From Microbacterium azadirachtae (GTDB taxonomy: Bacteria > Actinomycetota > Actinomycetes > Actinomycetales > Microbacteriaceae), in assembly GCF_000956545.1 (NCBI RefSeq), contig NZ_JYIT01000084.1, positions 124,001-188,000 of the forward strand: 64,000 nucleotides of DNA, read 5' to 3'. Below the pieces are notes generated by a model. That model did not search any database and was not told the origin of the DNA. It worked only from the letters and a program-made list of their open reading frames with translations. Both the position numbers and the translations under genes were made by a program. Positions 8,458-18,314 of the stretch are shown here, piece after piece. How positions within the stretch are numbered: position 1 is the first letter of the stretch; every line of letters starts with the position of its first letter.

Positions 8458-11235
8458 ATGCCCAGGAGTTCCTCTGCGACCAAGAGCGCGGCCGACAAGC
8501 CCGCGGCCCGCGGTCGTTCCACGTCCGGGGCGAAGCCGCGCACGCCGGCAAAGGCGGCGCCCGCCCCGAGGAAGTACGTCGACGAGCCGGACAAGCCGCC
8601 GGTGATGGTGCGCGCCTGGACGGGCCTCGCACACGGCGTCGGCGGACTGTTCCGCGCCTTCGGGCTCGAGACCCTCGAGAAGGATCAGCGCCGGGACGGG
8701 TTCCCGTTCCTGCTCGTGCTGCTCGCGATCGCGGGCGCGGTGAACGAGTGGTTCTTCATCGGCAGCACCGTCGCCGCGAACATCAGCGCCTACTCGGTGG
8801 GCGCGCTCATCGGTCGCGCCGCCTTCATCATGCCTGTGCTGCTGCTCCTGCTCGCGGGCTGGCTCTTCCGGCACCCCTCGTCGGTGCACGACAACGGACG
8901 GATCGGGATCGGCTTCGGGTTGTTCGTCGTCGCGCTGGCGGGCTTCTGCCATGTCGCGGGGGGCATGCCGCAGCCCCGCCAGGGCATGGTGGCGCTCAGC
9001 GCCGCCGGCGGTCTGTTCGGCTGGCTGCTCGGGCAGCCGCTCAGCTACCTGACCGCGATCCCCGCCTACATCGTGCTGTCGCTGCTCGCGGCGCTCAGCG
9101 TGCTCATCCTCACCAAGACGCCGCCGAACCGCATCGGTCAGCGCCTGGGCGACCTCTACGCCTGGATGTTCGACGCGGAGCGCGCGCCGAAACCCGCCGC
9201 GGCCGAGGAGGCGTCGGTCGACGACGCCGACAAGGTCGACGATCCCGATGTGCTGCCCTGGTGGCGGCGCAACAAGACGGGACGCGAGGAGGATCCGGAC
9301 GACAGGGTCGGCTCGCAGGACCTCACCGAGCTGCTCACGGCGCAGGACGACGTCCCCACGCTCGCGCAGGCGACCGCGTACGACCAGGCCGTCATCAAGG
9401 ACGACGATCCGTACGACGCCGCCACCGAGATCCTCACCGACGTGCGCGCCGTGGCCGACTCCCTGGCCGAGCAGCAGTCGACGGCCCTCCTGGACGACGG
9501 CGACACCGGGGAGCTCGAGCTCGCGGGCTTCGACGGCTTCGGCACCGACGGCCCCGGGAAGGACGGGCTGCAGGCACCGGTCGCGCCCTACATCCTGCCC
9601 TCCCCGGGAGCGCTGAAGGCGGGCCCGCCGTCCGTCGCGCGCTCGGAGGCGAACGACCGGGTGGTCGAGCAGATCACCAACGTGCTCACCCAGTTCAACG
9701 TCGATGCGAAGGTCACCGGCTTCTCGCGCGGCCCGACGGTCACGCAGTACGAGGTCGAGGTCGGCCACGGCGTCAAGGTCGAGAAGATCCTGCAGCTGAG
9801 CAACAACTTCGCGTACGCGGTCGCGTCGAACGACGTGCGGATCCTCTCGCCGATCCCGGGCAAGAGCGCGATCGGCATCGAGATCCCGAACGCGGACCGC
9901 GAGACCGTGGCCCTCGGCGACGTGCTGCGCTCGGCGGCCGCGCAGAAGAGCACGCACCCGCTCACGATCGGCGTCGGCAAGGACGTCGGCGGCAACTTCG
10001 TCGTCGCGAACCTGGCCAAGATGCCGCACCTCCTCGTCGCCGGATCCACCGGATCCGGTAAGTCCAGCTTCGTGAACTCGATGATCACGAGCCTGCTGAT
10101 GCGCGCGCGTCCCGCGGACGTGCGCATGGTGCTCATCGACCCGAAGCGCGTGGAGCTCACGAGCTACGCCGGCGTGCCGCACCTGATCACCCCCATCATC
10201 ACGAACCCGAAGAAGGCGGCCGAGGCGCTGCAGTGGGTCGTGAAGGAGATGGACATGCGGTACGACGACCTGGCGTCGTTCGGGTTCCGTCACATCGACG
10301 ACTTCAACCGCGCGGTGCGCGCCGGTGAGGTCGAGGTGCCGCCGGGCAGCGAGCGCGTGCTCAAGCCGTACCCGTACCTCCTCGTCGTGGTCGACGAGCT
10401 CGCCGATCTGATGATGGTCGCCCCGCGGGACGTCGAGGATTCGATCGTGCGCATCACCCAGCTCGCCCGCGCGAGCGGCATCCACCTCGTGCTCGCCACG
10501 CAGCGGCCCAGCGTCGACGTCGTCACCGGTCTGATCAAGGCCAACGTGCCGTCGCGCCTCGCGTTCGCCGTGACGAGCGTCACCGACAGCCGCGTGATCC
10601 TGGACAGCCCGGGAGCCGACAAGCTGATCGGGCAGGGCGACGCGCTGTTCTCGCCGATGGGCTCCTCCAAGCCCTTCCGCCTGCAGGGCGCGTGGGTCGA
10701 TGAGAGCGAGATCGACGCGGTCGTCAAGCACGTCACCGGCCAGGCCCGTCCGGAGTACCGGCCCGATGTCGCCGAAGCGGTCGAGGGCAAGAAGAAAGAG
10801 GTCGACGAGGACATCGGCGACGACCTGGAGCTCCTGCTCGCGGCCGCCGAGCTCATCGTCTCGTCCCAGTTCGGGTCGACGTCGATGCTGCAGCGCAAGC
10901 TGCGTGTCGGCTTCGCCAAGGCAGGGCGCCTCATGGATCTGCTCGAGTCCCGCGAGATCGTCGGTCCGTCCGAGGGCTCGAAGGCGCGCGACGTGCTCGT
11001 CACGCCGGAGCAGCTGCCCGGCGTGCTGGCGCGGCTGCGCGGCGAGGACGTCCCGTCCGCGCCCGCGGCTCCGGCCGCCGCGCTGCCTCCCCGTCCGGCC
11101 GATCCGGTACCGGCGTCGTCGGGATACGAGGCGGACCGTTACGGCGAGGACCCCCTGGAGGCGCAGTACCGCGGGCTCCCGGAGGTCGAGCCCGAGCCGG
11201 ATGAGGACGCCTGGGGTCTGACGGGGCGCGACTGA
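8458..11235 (+). CDS. ftsK: DNA translocase FtsK/SpoIIIE
   Basis: FtsK pumps chromosomal DNA away from the closing septum. The 925-residue protein has a basic N-terminus, about four to five membrane segments (residues 80-220), an acidic linker (about 235-370), the motor domain with Walker [10 protein letters not shown] near residue 530 and Walker [12 protein letters not shown], and a C-terminal gamma winged helix that would read polar DNA motifs (about 790-850). The -10 hexamer TAGCGT (8446-8451) is followed by GGAGGC and the ATG. The stop overlaps the pgsA start (TGATG). Confidence 0.96.
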   Translation: MPRSSSATKSAADKPAARGRSTSGAKPRTPAKAAPAPRKYVDEPDKPPVMVRAWTGLAHGVGGLFRAFGLETLEKDQRRDGFPFLLVLLAIAGAVNEWFFIGSTVAANISAYSVGALIGRAAFIMPVLLLLLAGWLFRHPSSVHDNGRIGIGFGLFVVALAGFCHVAGGMPQPRQGMVALSAAGGLFGWLLGQPLSYLTAIPAYIVLSLLAALSVLILTKTPPNRIGQRLGDLYAWMFDAERAPKPAAAEEASVDDADKVDDPDVLPWWRRNKTGREEDPDDRVGSQDLTELLTAQDDVPTLAQATAYDQAVIKDDDPYDAATEILTDVRAVADSLAEQQSTALLDDGDTGELELAGFDGFGTDGPGKDGLQAPVAPYILPSPGALKAGPPSVARSEANDRVVEQITNVLTQFNVDAKVTGFSRGPTVTQYEVEVGHGVKVEKILQLSNNFAYAVASNDVRILSPIPGKSAIGIEIPNADRETVALGDVLRSAAAQKSTHPLTIGVGKDVGGNFVVANLAKMPHLLVAGSTGSGKSSFVNSMITSLLMRARPADVRMVLIDPKRVELTSYAGVPHLITPIITNPKKAAEALQWVVKEMDMRYDDLASFGFRHIDDFNRAVRAGEVEVPPGSERVLKPYPYLLVVVDELADLMMVAPRDVEDSIVRITQLARASGIHLVLATQRPSVDVVTGLIKANVPSRLAFAVTSVTDSRVILDSPGADKLIGQGDALFSPMGSSKPFRLQGAWVDESEIDAVVKHVTGQARPEYRPDVAEAVEGKKKEVDEDIGDDLELLLAAAELIVSSQFGSTSMLQRKLRVGFAKAGRLMDLLESREIVGPSEGSKARDVLVTPEQLPGVLARLRGEDVPSAPAAPAAALPPRPADPVPASSGYEADRYGEDPLEAQYRGLPEVEPEPDEDAWGLTGRD

Positions 11236-11822
11236 TGGCCATCCCGAGGCAGCTGCCGAACGCGATCACGATCGTGCGCATCCCGCTTGCGATCGTCTTC
11301 TTCGTCCTTCTGCTGCTCGGCGGCACGGACGGAGCGACCCATCCGGCATTGCGCTGGGTCGCTGCAGGCCTCTTCATCCTGGCGATCTCGACGGACTGGG
11401 TGGACGGCTATCTCGCCCGCCGGTACGACCTGGTCAGCGACTTCGGCAAGCTCTGGGACCCGATCGCCGACAAGCTGCTCACCGGAGCCGGTTTCATCGG
11501 CCTGGCCATCCTCGGCGAGGTGTGGTGGTGGCTGGTGCTGATCATCCTGGTGCGGGAGTGGGGGATCACGATCCACCGCTTCACCCTCGTCAAGGAGCAC
11601 GTCGTCGCCGCCGCCTGGATGGGAAAGGTCAAGACGACCGTGCAGGCGATCGCCCTGTCCTGGGCGCTGCTGCCCCTGCATCAGTGGATCGGTCTTCCGG
11701 CCTGGACGATCACCACGACCGTACTGATGATCGCGGCGCTCGTGCTGACGATCCTCAGCGGCATCGACTACATCGTCGCCCAGGTGCGCGGATCGCGTGC
11801 GGCACGCGACGCCGGCGCGTGA
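11235..11822 (+). CDS. pgsA: CDP-diacylglycerol-glycerol-3-phosphate 3-phosphatidyltransferase
   Basis: PgsA makes phosphatidylglycerol phosphate in the membrane. The 195-residue product has the CDP-alcohol phosphatidyltransferase signature D-x2-DG-x2-AR-x8-G-x3-D-x3-D, seen as DWVDGYLARRYD then DFGKLWDPIADK from about residue 55, and about four membrane segments. It overlaps ftsK upstream (ATG on the TGA) and cinA downstream in the same way, so the three are one tight operon. Confidence 0.93.
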   Translation: MAIPRQLPNAITIVRIPLAIVFFVLLLLGGTDGATHPALRWVAAGLFILAISTDWVDGYLARRYDLVSDFGKLWDPIADKLLTGAGFIGLAILGEVWWWLVLIILVREWGITIHRFTLVKEHVVAAAWMGKVKTTVQAIALSWALLPLHQWIGLPAWTITTTVLMIAALVLTILSGIDYIVAQVRGSRAARDAGA

Positions 11823-12358
11823 TGGACGGAGCGACGCCGCAGGCCGCGGCCGTGCTCGACGCGCTCCGCGAGCGGGGAATGACGCTGGCCGTGGCGGAGT
11901 CCCTCACGGGCGGAGCGCTGTCCGCGGCTCTCGTGGCGGTTCCCGGGGCGTCCGATGTGCTGAACGGCGCGGTCGTCGCCTACGCGACGCCGGTCAAGGC
12001 GTCGGTGCTCGGCGTCGACTCCGACGTGCTCGCCCGGAGAGGACCTGTCGACCCGGAAGTGGCGCGGCAGATGGCTCTCGGTGCGCGTTCGGCGCTCGCG
12101 GTCGAGGGGCGCATCGCGGACGCAGGCGTGGCCACGACCGGCGTGGCCGGCCCCACGCCGCAGGGCGGCAAGCCGGTCGGGACGGTGCACATCGGCGTGA
12201 GCATGGGGGACCGCTCGCTGAGCCGCGCGTTCCTGTTCCCGGGAGACCGCGCCGCGATCAGGGCGGCGACGGTGGAAGCCGCCCTCGTCTTTCTCCTGGA
12301 GGTGATCGCGGGCCCCGAGCCGGCGCGCGACGCGCCCGTCCACGAAGGCGGGGAATAG
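11822..12358 (+). CDS. CinA-family protein (nicotinamide-nucleotide amidohydrolase domain)
   Basis: This 178-residue protein is only the C-terminal CinA domain (PncC type), with TLAVAESLTGGALS near the start and GVAGPTPQGGKPVGTV. The family deamidates nicotinamide mononucleotide; the N-terminal COG1058 domain of long CinA proteins is absent, as in many actinobacteria. Its ATG overlaps the pgsA stop; a GTG one codon earlier is also possible. It lies before clgR, the standard actinobacterial order. Confidence 0.88.
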   Translation: MDGATPQAAAVLDALRERGMTLAVAESLTGGALSAALVAVPGASDVLNGAVVAYATPVKASVLGVDSDVLARRGPVDPEVARQMALGARSALAVEGRIADAGVATTGVAGPTPQGGKPVGTVHIGVSMGDRSLSRAFLFPGDRAAIRAATVEAALVFLLEVIAGPEPARDAPVHEGGE

Positions 12359-12420
12359 AGTGCCCGTGGGTGAAGTTGAGTCGAGTGTGCTCACATTCAA
12401 TGCACAGGACGAAACACTAG

Positions 12421-12448
12421 TGTCGAACACGACAGGTCGGGTTAGACT
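12421..12448 (+). promoter_or_regulatory. Promoter and palindrome before clgR
   Basis: A -10 hexamer TAGACT is at 12443-12448. At 12421-12434, where the -35 element belongs, is a perfect TGTCG-AACA-CGACA inverted repeat, a possible operator. The transcript would have a leader of about 45 bases ending in the AGGAGG ribosome binding site. Confidence 0.45.
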
Positions 12449-12499
12449 GACCATCCGATCCGGCGGAATCGCCGGGGCGATGGGGGAGAGGAGGTCCCG

Positions 12500-12808
12500 A
12501 TGATTCTCGTACGACAGGAGATCGGCGACGTGCTGCGGGACTTCCGTCTGCAGAAGGGTCGCACCCTCCGTCAGGTCGCCGGCAAGGCGTCCGTCGCTCT
12601 CGGATACCTCAGCGAGGTCGAGCGTGGTCAGAAGGAGGCCTCCAGCGAGATCCTCGCCTCGGTCGCCGAGGCGCTCGATGTGCCCATCTCCACGATCATG
12701 CGCGAGGTCGGCGATCGCATCGCCGTGCTCGAGGGTCTGCAGGTCATCCCGGACGTCGTTCCCGACGAGCTGGTGGCCTCGGTCGAGTCCGAGCTCTCGC
12801 TGCGCTGA
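12500..12808 (+). CDS. clgR: XRE-family regulator ClgR
   Basis: The 102-residue protein is a single helix-turn-helix domain (RTLRQVAGKASVALGYLSEVERG, residues about 23-45) with the GQKEASSEILASVAEAL continuation typical of ClgR (Rv2745c-like), which activates clp protease genes in actinobacteria. The position between cinA and recA matches ClgR in related genomes. The C-terminus is SELSLR and carries no LAA-type degron, unlike the paralogue at 21317. An AGGAGG ribosome binding site precedes the ATG. Confidence 0.88.
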   Translation: MILVRQEIGDVLRDFRLQKGRTLRQVAGKASVALGYLSEVERGQKEASSEILASVAEALDVPISTIMREVGDRIAVLEGLQVIPDVVPDELVASVESELSLR

Positions 12809-12881
12809 TGCGAAAGTCGCCCGAGCAGGGAGCAATCCGCATCATCCCTGTCCGTCATCCGGCAGAGGCCCGCTGACCGGG

Positions 12882-13106
12882 ATGCGGCGAAGCGAGTTCC
12901 TCCGAGCGGTCGATGCGGAGTTCGGGTCGCGCGGTGCTGCCCTGGTGGCGGATCTCGTGCTGTCCGCTGTGGGCGGCCGGACGGCCGCGCAGGCCGTGGA
13001 GGCGGGTGTTCCTCCGCGCGAGGTCTGGCTGGCGCTGTGCGCCGAGACCGATGTGCCGGAGTCGCGGCGTCACGGCGTGGGACGGCTCGAGCCGAAGCCG
13101 CGCTGA
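12882..13106 (+). CDS. DUF3046 small protein
   Basis: The 74-residue product (MRRSEFLRAVDAEFG...) is a DUF3046 member, a short helical actinobacterial family of unknown function found immediately before recA. It has the AVEAGVPPREVWLALC segment typical of the family. The ATG at 12882 is chosen because it opens the conserved part; no strong ribosome binding site is visible. The gap to recA is 270 bases and carries the LexA box. Confidence 0.85.
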   Translation: MRRSEFLRAVDAEFGSRGAALVADLVLSAVGGRTAAQAVEAGVPPREVWLALCAETDVPESRRHGVGRLEPKPR

Positions 13107-13162
13107 GTCCTTCGCTCGGGCTCCCGGTGTTCGATCGACTTCTTCTGCGTATCGGCGTGTCG

Positions 13163-13178
13163 TCGAAGACATGTTCGA
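13163..13178 (+). promoter_or_regulatory. LexA (SOS) box before recA
   Basis: TCGAAGACATGTTCGA differs from the actinobacterial SOS consensus TCGAAC-N4-GTTCGA at one position. It lies about 200 bases before the recA start, so recA has a long leader or a second, nearer promoter in 13179-13376. Half sites GTTCGAT occur at 13129 and 13270. Confidence 0.8.
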
Positions 13179-13376
13179 AATGGGCGTACTGTCCTGCACA
13201 GATGGTTTCGTGATCAGGATCTGCACGGATCGGCGAGACTCCGACGCGATGTCGGTGGCCCCTCCTACCGTGTTCGATATGGCCACCGAGCCATGCGCCT
13301 TGTCGGAGAGCTCGCCCCAGCCGGGGCGGCCGCGACAGCCTACAGGCGGCAGTTCACGAGCACGAAGGAGCACGTC

Positions 13377-14426
<1,050 letters not shown>

Positions 14427-14428
14427 TC

Positions 14429-15241
14429 ATGACCGACGAGAACGGGGGCGGGGCGTCGTCCGACGACCAGCGGCTCGCCCCCGTGATCCCTCTCTTCGGC
14501 GGACAGGGGGCATCCGGAGCGGCTCGGCGCAGTCCCGCAGCCGACCGTTCCGGGACACCCTCCACCACGGAGGAATGGCGCTCGACGTGGGCGGAGGAGT
14601 CCGCTGCGGAGCGACAGGGCCCCGGGCCGCGGCACCCTGCGGCGGCGGCACTCGCTGCCGGTGAGCGGTCGACTGCGCCGCACGGACGGAGTGGCCTTCG
14701 GGCCGTCGCGCCGCGAGACGACCACGGCGAGGAATCCGCGGATCCGATCGCGGATGCGACCGAGGTGCTGGTGCGCCGGCTCCGAGGCAAGCAGCTCTCC
14801 AGCCGCGAGGCCGGAGATGTGCTGCGCGAGCACGGTATCCCGTCCGCACAGCGGGACGACATCGTCGCGGAGTTCGAGCGCCGAGGCTATCTCGACGACG
14901 CCTCGCTCGCCGAGCTGCTGGTCACATCGGGATCGGAGCGGAAGGGCCAGGGCCGTGTCGCGATCTCGCGCACGCTCAGCCAGCGCGGCATCCCGCGTGA
15001 GATCGCGGACGCGGCACTGTCCGTTCTGGAGGACGACGATGCGGAGCGCGCTCTCGAGTACGCCCGATCGAAGATGTCGGGCCTCCGCCGCTACGACGAG
15101 GACACGGCGATCCGCCGTCTCGTGGGGCAGCTGTCCCGGCGCGGCTATGGCGGGAGCGTGGCGCTGACCGCCGCGCGCACGGCGTGGCGCGAGACGCAGC
15201 GCGGCAGCGGCACGGGACGCGTGCGGTTCGAGGAGAGCTGA
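14429..15241 (+). CDS. recX: Regulatory protein RecX
   Basis: RecX binds RecA filaments and restrains them. The 270-residue protein has a long low-complexity N-terminus (about residues 1-105) before the three-helix RecX repeats, with [41 protein letters not shown] and [16 protein letters not shown]. It is longer than many RecX proteins because of the N-terminal extension, a common actinobacterial variation. It follows recA by two bases and shares its SOS-controlled transcript. Confidence 0.92.
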   Translation: MTDENGGGASSDDQRLAPVIPLFGGQGASGAARRSPAADRSGTPSTTEEWRSTWAEESAAERQGPGPRHPAAAALAAGERSTAPHGRSGLRAVAPRDDHGEESADPIADATEVLVRRLRGKQLSSREAGDVLREHGIPSAQRDDIVAEFERRGYLDDASLAELLVTSGSERKGQGRVAISRTLSQRGIPREIADAALSVLEDDDAERALEYARSKMSGLRRYDEDTAIRRLVGQLSRRGYGGSVALTAARTAWRETQRGSGTGRVRFEES

Positions 15242-15326
15242 CGTCGGGCGCCCACGCGAGATCAAGCGCTCGTCGCCGCATGAGACGGATCGATTCCCAC
15301 CAGGCGAAAGTAGAATGGCAGGCACT

Positions 15327-16874
15327 ATGACCATTCCCCTCTCCGAGCCCACGATCATTGCGCCCTCCGATGCGGCGATCGACGAGGGCGGGCGCCCGCG
15401 CACCTACGAGGTGCGCACCTTCGGCTGCCAGATGAACGTGCACGACTCCGAGCGTCTGTCCGGATCGCTGGAGAGCGCAGGCTACGTCCGCGCTGAGGCC
15501 GACGACGAGGCGGACATCGTCATCATCAACACGTGCGCGGTGCGCGACAACGCGGCCGGCAAGCTCTACGGCACGCTGGGTCACCTGAAGAGTCGCAAGG
15601 ACAAGCACGCCGGCATGCAGATCGCCGTCGGCGGCTGCCTCGCGCAGATGGACAAGCAGGCCGTGCTCGACAAGGCGCCGTGGGTCGACGTGGTCTTCGG
15701 CACCCACAACATGGGCTCGCTCCCCGGGCTCCTGGAGCGCGCCCGCCACAACGGCGAGGCCGAGCTCGAGATCCTCGAGTCGCTCGAGGTGTTCCCGTCC
15801 ACGCTGCCGACCCGTCGCGACTCGGCCCACAGCGGCTGGGTGTCGATCTCGGTCGGCTGCAACAACACGTGCACCTTCTGCATCGTGCCGAGCCTGCGCG
15901 GCAAGGAGAAGGACCGCCGTCCAGGTGACATCCTGAACGAGATCCGCCTGCTCGTCGAGGACGGGGCGATCGAGGTCACGCTGCTCGGGCAGAACGTGAA
16001 CTCCTACGGCGTGGAGTTCGGCGATCGGCAGGCGTTCGGCAAGCTGCTCCGCGCGGCGGGGGAGATCGAGGGGCTGGAGCGGATCCGCTTCACCAGCCCG
16101 CACCCGGCCGCGTTCACCGACGACGTCATCGACGCGATGGCGGAGACGGCGAACGTGATGCCGCAGCTGCACATGCCGCTGCAGTCCGGCAGTGACCGGA
16201 TCCTGCGCGCGATGCGTCGCTCGTACCGCAGCGACCGGTTCCTCGGCATCCTCGACCGCGTGCGTGCGAAGATCCCGCACGCCGCGATCTCCACCGACAT
16301 CATCGTCGGCTTCCCGGGCGAGACCGAGGAGGACTTCGAGGACACGATGCGCGTCGTCGAGCAGGCCCGCTTCGCGAGCGCGTTCACCTTCCAGTACTCG
16401 ATCCGCGAGGGCACGCCCGCCGCGACCATGGAGGACCAGGTTCCCAAGGAGATCGTGCAGGCGCGCTACGACCGGTTGATCGCGCTCCAGGAGCGCATCT
16501 CGCTCGAGGAGAACCAGAAGCAGCTCGGCCGCGAGGTCGAGGTGCTGGTCTCCGTCGGCGAGGGCAAGAAGGACGCGGAGACCCACCGTCTCACCGGGCG
16601 TGCGCAGGACAACCGCCTGGTGCATTTCGAGTTGCCGGAAGGATCGGACAGGCCCCGTCCGGGCGACGTGGTGACGGTGACGATCACGCACGCCGCGCCC
16701 TTCCACCTGCTTGCGGACACGCCGGACGGCGCACCGCTGCGGATCCGGCGCACGCGCGGCGGCGACGCGTGGGACCGTGCCCAGTCCGAGTCGTGCGCGG
16801 TGCCGGCCCCGGTCGCCGACGGGAAGCCCCGCGCGGTCTCCCTCGGCCTGCCGACGCTCCGCGTCGGCGTGTGA
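15327..16874 (+). CDS. miaB: tRNA-2-methylthio-N6-dimethylallyladenosine synthase MiaB
   Basis: MiaB is a radical-SAM methylthiotransferase acting on i6A37 of tRNAs, using the product of MiaA encoded just downstream. The 515-residue protein has an N-terminal UPF0004 domain ([16 protein letters not shown] and GGCLAQ cysteines), the radical-SAM CxxxCxxC motif in CNNTCTFC, and a C-terminal TRAM domain. An ATG at 15315 would overlap the -10 hexamer TAGAAT (15311-15316), so the ATG at 15327 is preferred. Confidence 0.94.
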   Translation: MTIPLSEPTIIAPSDAAIDEGGRPRTYEVRTFGCQMNVHDSERLSGSLESAGYVRAEADDEADIVIINTCAVRDNAAGKLYGTLGHLKSRKDKHAGMQIAVGGCLAQMDKQAVLDKAPWVDVVFGTHNMGSLPGLLERARHNGEAELEILESLEVFPSTLPTRRDSAHSGWVSISVGCNNTCTFCIVPSLRGKEKDRRPGDILNEIRLLVEDGAIEVTLLGQNVNSYGVEFGDRQAFGKLLRAAGEIEGLERIRFTSPHPAAFTDDVIDAMAETANVMPQLHMPLQSGSDRILRAMRRSYRSDRFLGILDRVRAKIPHAAISTDIIVGFPGETEEDFEDTMRVVEQARFASAFTFQYSIREGTPAATMEDQVPKEIVQARYDRLIALQERISLEENQKQLGREVEVLVSVGEGKKDAETHRLTGRAQDNRLVHFELPEGSDRPRPGDVVTVTITHAAPFHLLADTPDGAPLRIRRTRGGDAWDRAQSESCAVPAPVADGKPRAVSLGLPTLRVGV

Positions 16875-16921
16875 CCGGGGAGGGGGCCGGGCCGGCCTCC
16901 GAGGTCTCCGAAGCGCCCGGC

Positions 16922-17851
16922 ATGACCGCGCCGCGGCTCTGGGTGATCGTGGGCGCCACGGGCACCGGCAAGAGCGACCTCTCGCTCGATCTCGCAGAGG
17001 CGCTGGCCGCACGCGGTCGTCGCGCGGAGGTCGTGAACGCCGACGCGATGCAGCTGTATCGGGGCATGGACATCGGCACCGCGAAGCTCGCCGAGCACGA
17101 GCGACGCGGCATCCCGCACCAGCTGTTCGACGCGCTCGAAGTGAGCGCCGACGCCGCCGTGGCCTGGTACCAGCCGAGTGCGCGCGCGGCGATCAGCGAG
17201 ATCCTGTCCCGCGGTGCGGAGGCGATCCTCGTGGGCGGTTCCGGGCTCTACGTGTCCAGCGTGCTCTACGACTTCCGGTTCCCGCCGCGGGATCCCGACC
17301 TCCGCTCGCGGCTCGAGGCGGAGCTGGAGGAGCGGGGTGCGGGCCTTCTCCTGGCCCGTCTCCAGGACCAGGACCCGGAGACCGCGGCGCGGATCGACCC
17401 CCGGAACGGGCGGCGGATCGTGCGGGCTCTCGAGGTGCTCGCCCAGGGCGAGCGCACGCACGGCGCCGCGCTTCCGGAGCGTCCCGTGCTCTGGCGTGCG
17501 GACTCGCGGGTGCTCGCGCTCGGAGTCGCGCGGGACCGGCTGGTCGAGCGTCTCGATCGCCGCGTCGAGCGGATGTGGGAGCAGGGCATGCTCGCCGAGG
17601 TCGAGCGGCTGCGTGGCGAAGGGCTCGAGAACGGGACCACCGCACGACGCGCGATCGGCTACGCGCAGGCGCTCGCGCAGCTCGAGGGAGCGCTCACCGA
17701 GCACGAGGCGATCGCCGAGACGCAGGCCCTGACCCGCCGCTATGCGCGGCGTCAGGTGTCGTGGTTCCGCAGATACGCCGAGGCGGAGTGGTTCGACGCC
17801 CTCGCGCCGATCGACATCGACGCCATCGTGGAGGGGAACGGGAATGGCTGA
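16922..17851 (+). CDS. miaA: tRNA dimethylallyltransferase MiaA
   Basis: MiaA transfers the dimethylallyl group to A37 of tRNAs reading codons that start with U. The 309-residue product begins with the P-loop [12 protein letters not shown], followed by [34 protein letters not shown] and the RRAIGYAQ segment. The stated ATG gives the family length; a GTG at 16871 overlapping the miaB stop (GTGA) would add 17 residues and would suit translational coupling. Its end overlaps the acetyltransferase gene by eight bases. Confidence 0.93.
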   Translation: MTAPRLWVIVGATGTGKSDLSLDLAEALAARGRRAEVVNADAMQLYRGMDIGTAKLAEHERRGIPHQLFDALEVSADAAVAWYQPSARAAISEILSRGAEAILVGGSGLYVSSVLYDFRFPPRDPDLRSRLEAELEERGAGLLLARLQDQDPETAARIDPRNGRRIVRALEVLAQGERTHGAALPERPVLWRADSRVLALGVARDRLVERLDRRVERMWEQGMLAEVERLRGEGLENGTTARRAIGYAQALAQLEGALTEHEAIAETQALTRRYARRQVSWFRRYAEAEWFDALAPIDIDAIVEGNGNG

Positions 17852-18287
17852 CGGATTCGGAATCCGGGCGTTCGAGCGGCGCGACACGGATGCGGTCGTC
17901 GCGCTGTGGGAGGACGCCGGCCTCACCCGGCCGTGGAACGACCCTCGCGCCGACATCGAACGCAAGCTCGCCGTGCAGCCGGAGCTCTTCCTGGTCGCGG
18001 AGGACCTCTCACGCGGCGCGGAGCGCATCGTGGGATCCGTGATGGCGGGCTACGACGGGCACCGCGGCTGGCTGTACTACCTGGCGAGCGCCTCGGACCT
18101 CCGCGGTACCGGCATCGGCCGTGCCCTCGTCACCGAGGCCGAGCGGCTTCTCCTCGCGATGGGATGCCCCAAGGTGCAGCTCATGGTCCGGGCGGGGAAC
18201 GAACGGGTGCTGGGCTTCTACGACGCGCTCGGCTACGAGCGCTTCGAGGTGGGCAATACCGGCAAGCGTCTGATCCACGACGTCTGA
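17844..18287 (+). CDS. GNAT acetyltransferase, YpeA-like
   Basis: This 147-residue N-acetyltransferase resembles E. coli Ype[39 protein letters not shown] and the acetyl-CoA loop [11 protein letters not shown]. Its substrate is unknown. It overlaps the end of miaA by eight bases and is the last gene of the miaB-miaA run; a small hairpin follows. Confidence 0.85.
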   Translation: MADGFGIRAFERRDTDAVVALWEDAGLTRPWNDPRADIERKLAVQPELFLVAEDLSRGAERIVGSVMAGYDGHRGWLYYLASASDLRGTGIGRALVTEAERLLLAMGCPKVQLMVRAGNERVLGFYDALGYERFEVGNTGKRLIHDV

Positions 18288-18305
18288 TCCGCGCGCGGGC
18301 GGATC
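18286..18305. terminator. Small hairpin between convergent genes
   Basis: A perfect seven-base inverted repeat, GATCCGC and GCGGATC with a six-base loop, begins within the stop of the YpeA-like gene and lies before the end of the LuxR gene. It may end transcription from both sides. Confidence 0.4.
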
Positions 18306-18314
18306 ATCCGGCCT

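Noticed and set aside
16871..16921. miaA start at GTG 16871
   Set aside because: It would couple to miaB, but it adds 17 residues before the P-loop with no family support; kept as an alternative only.
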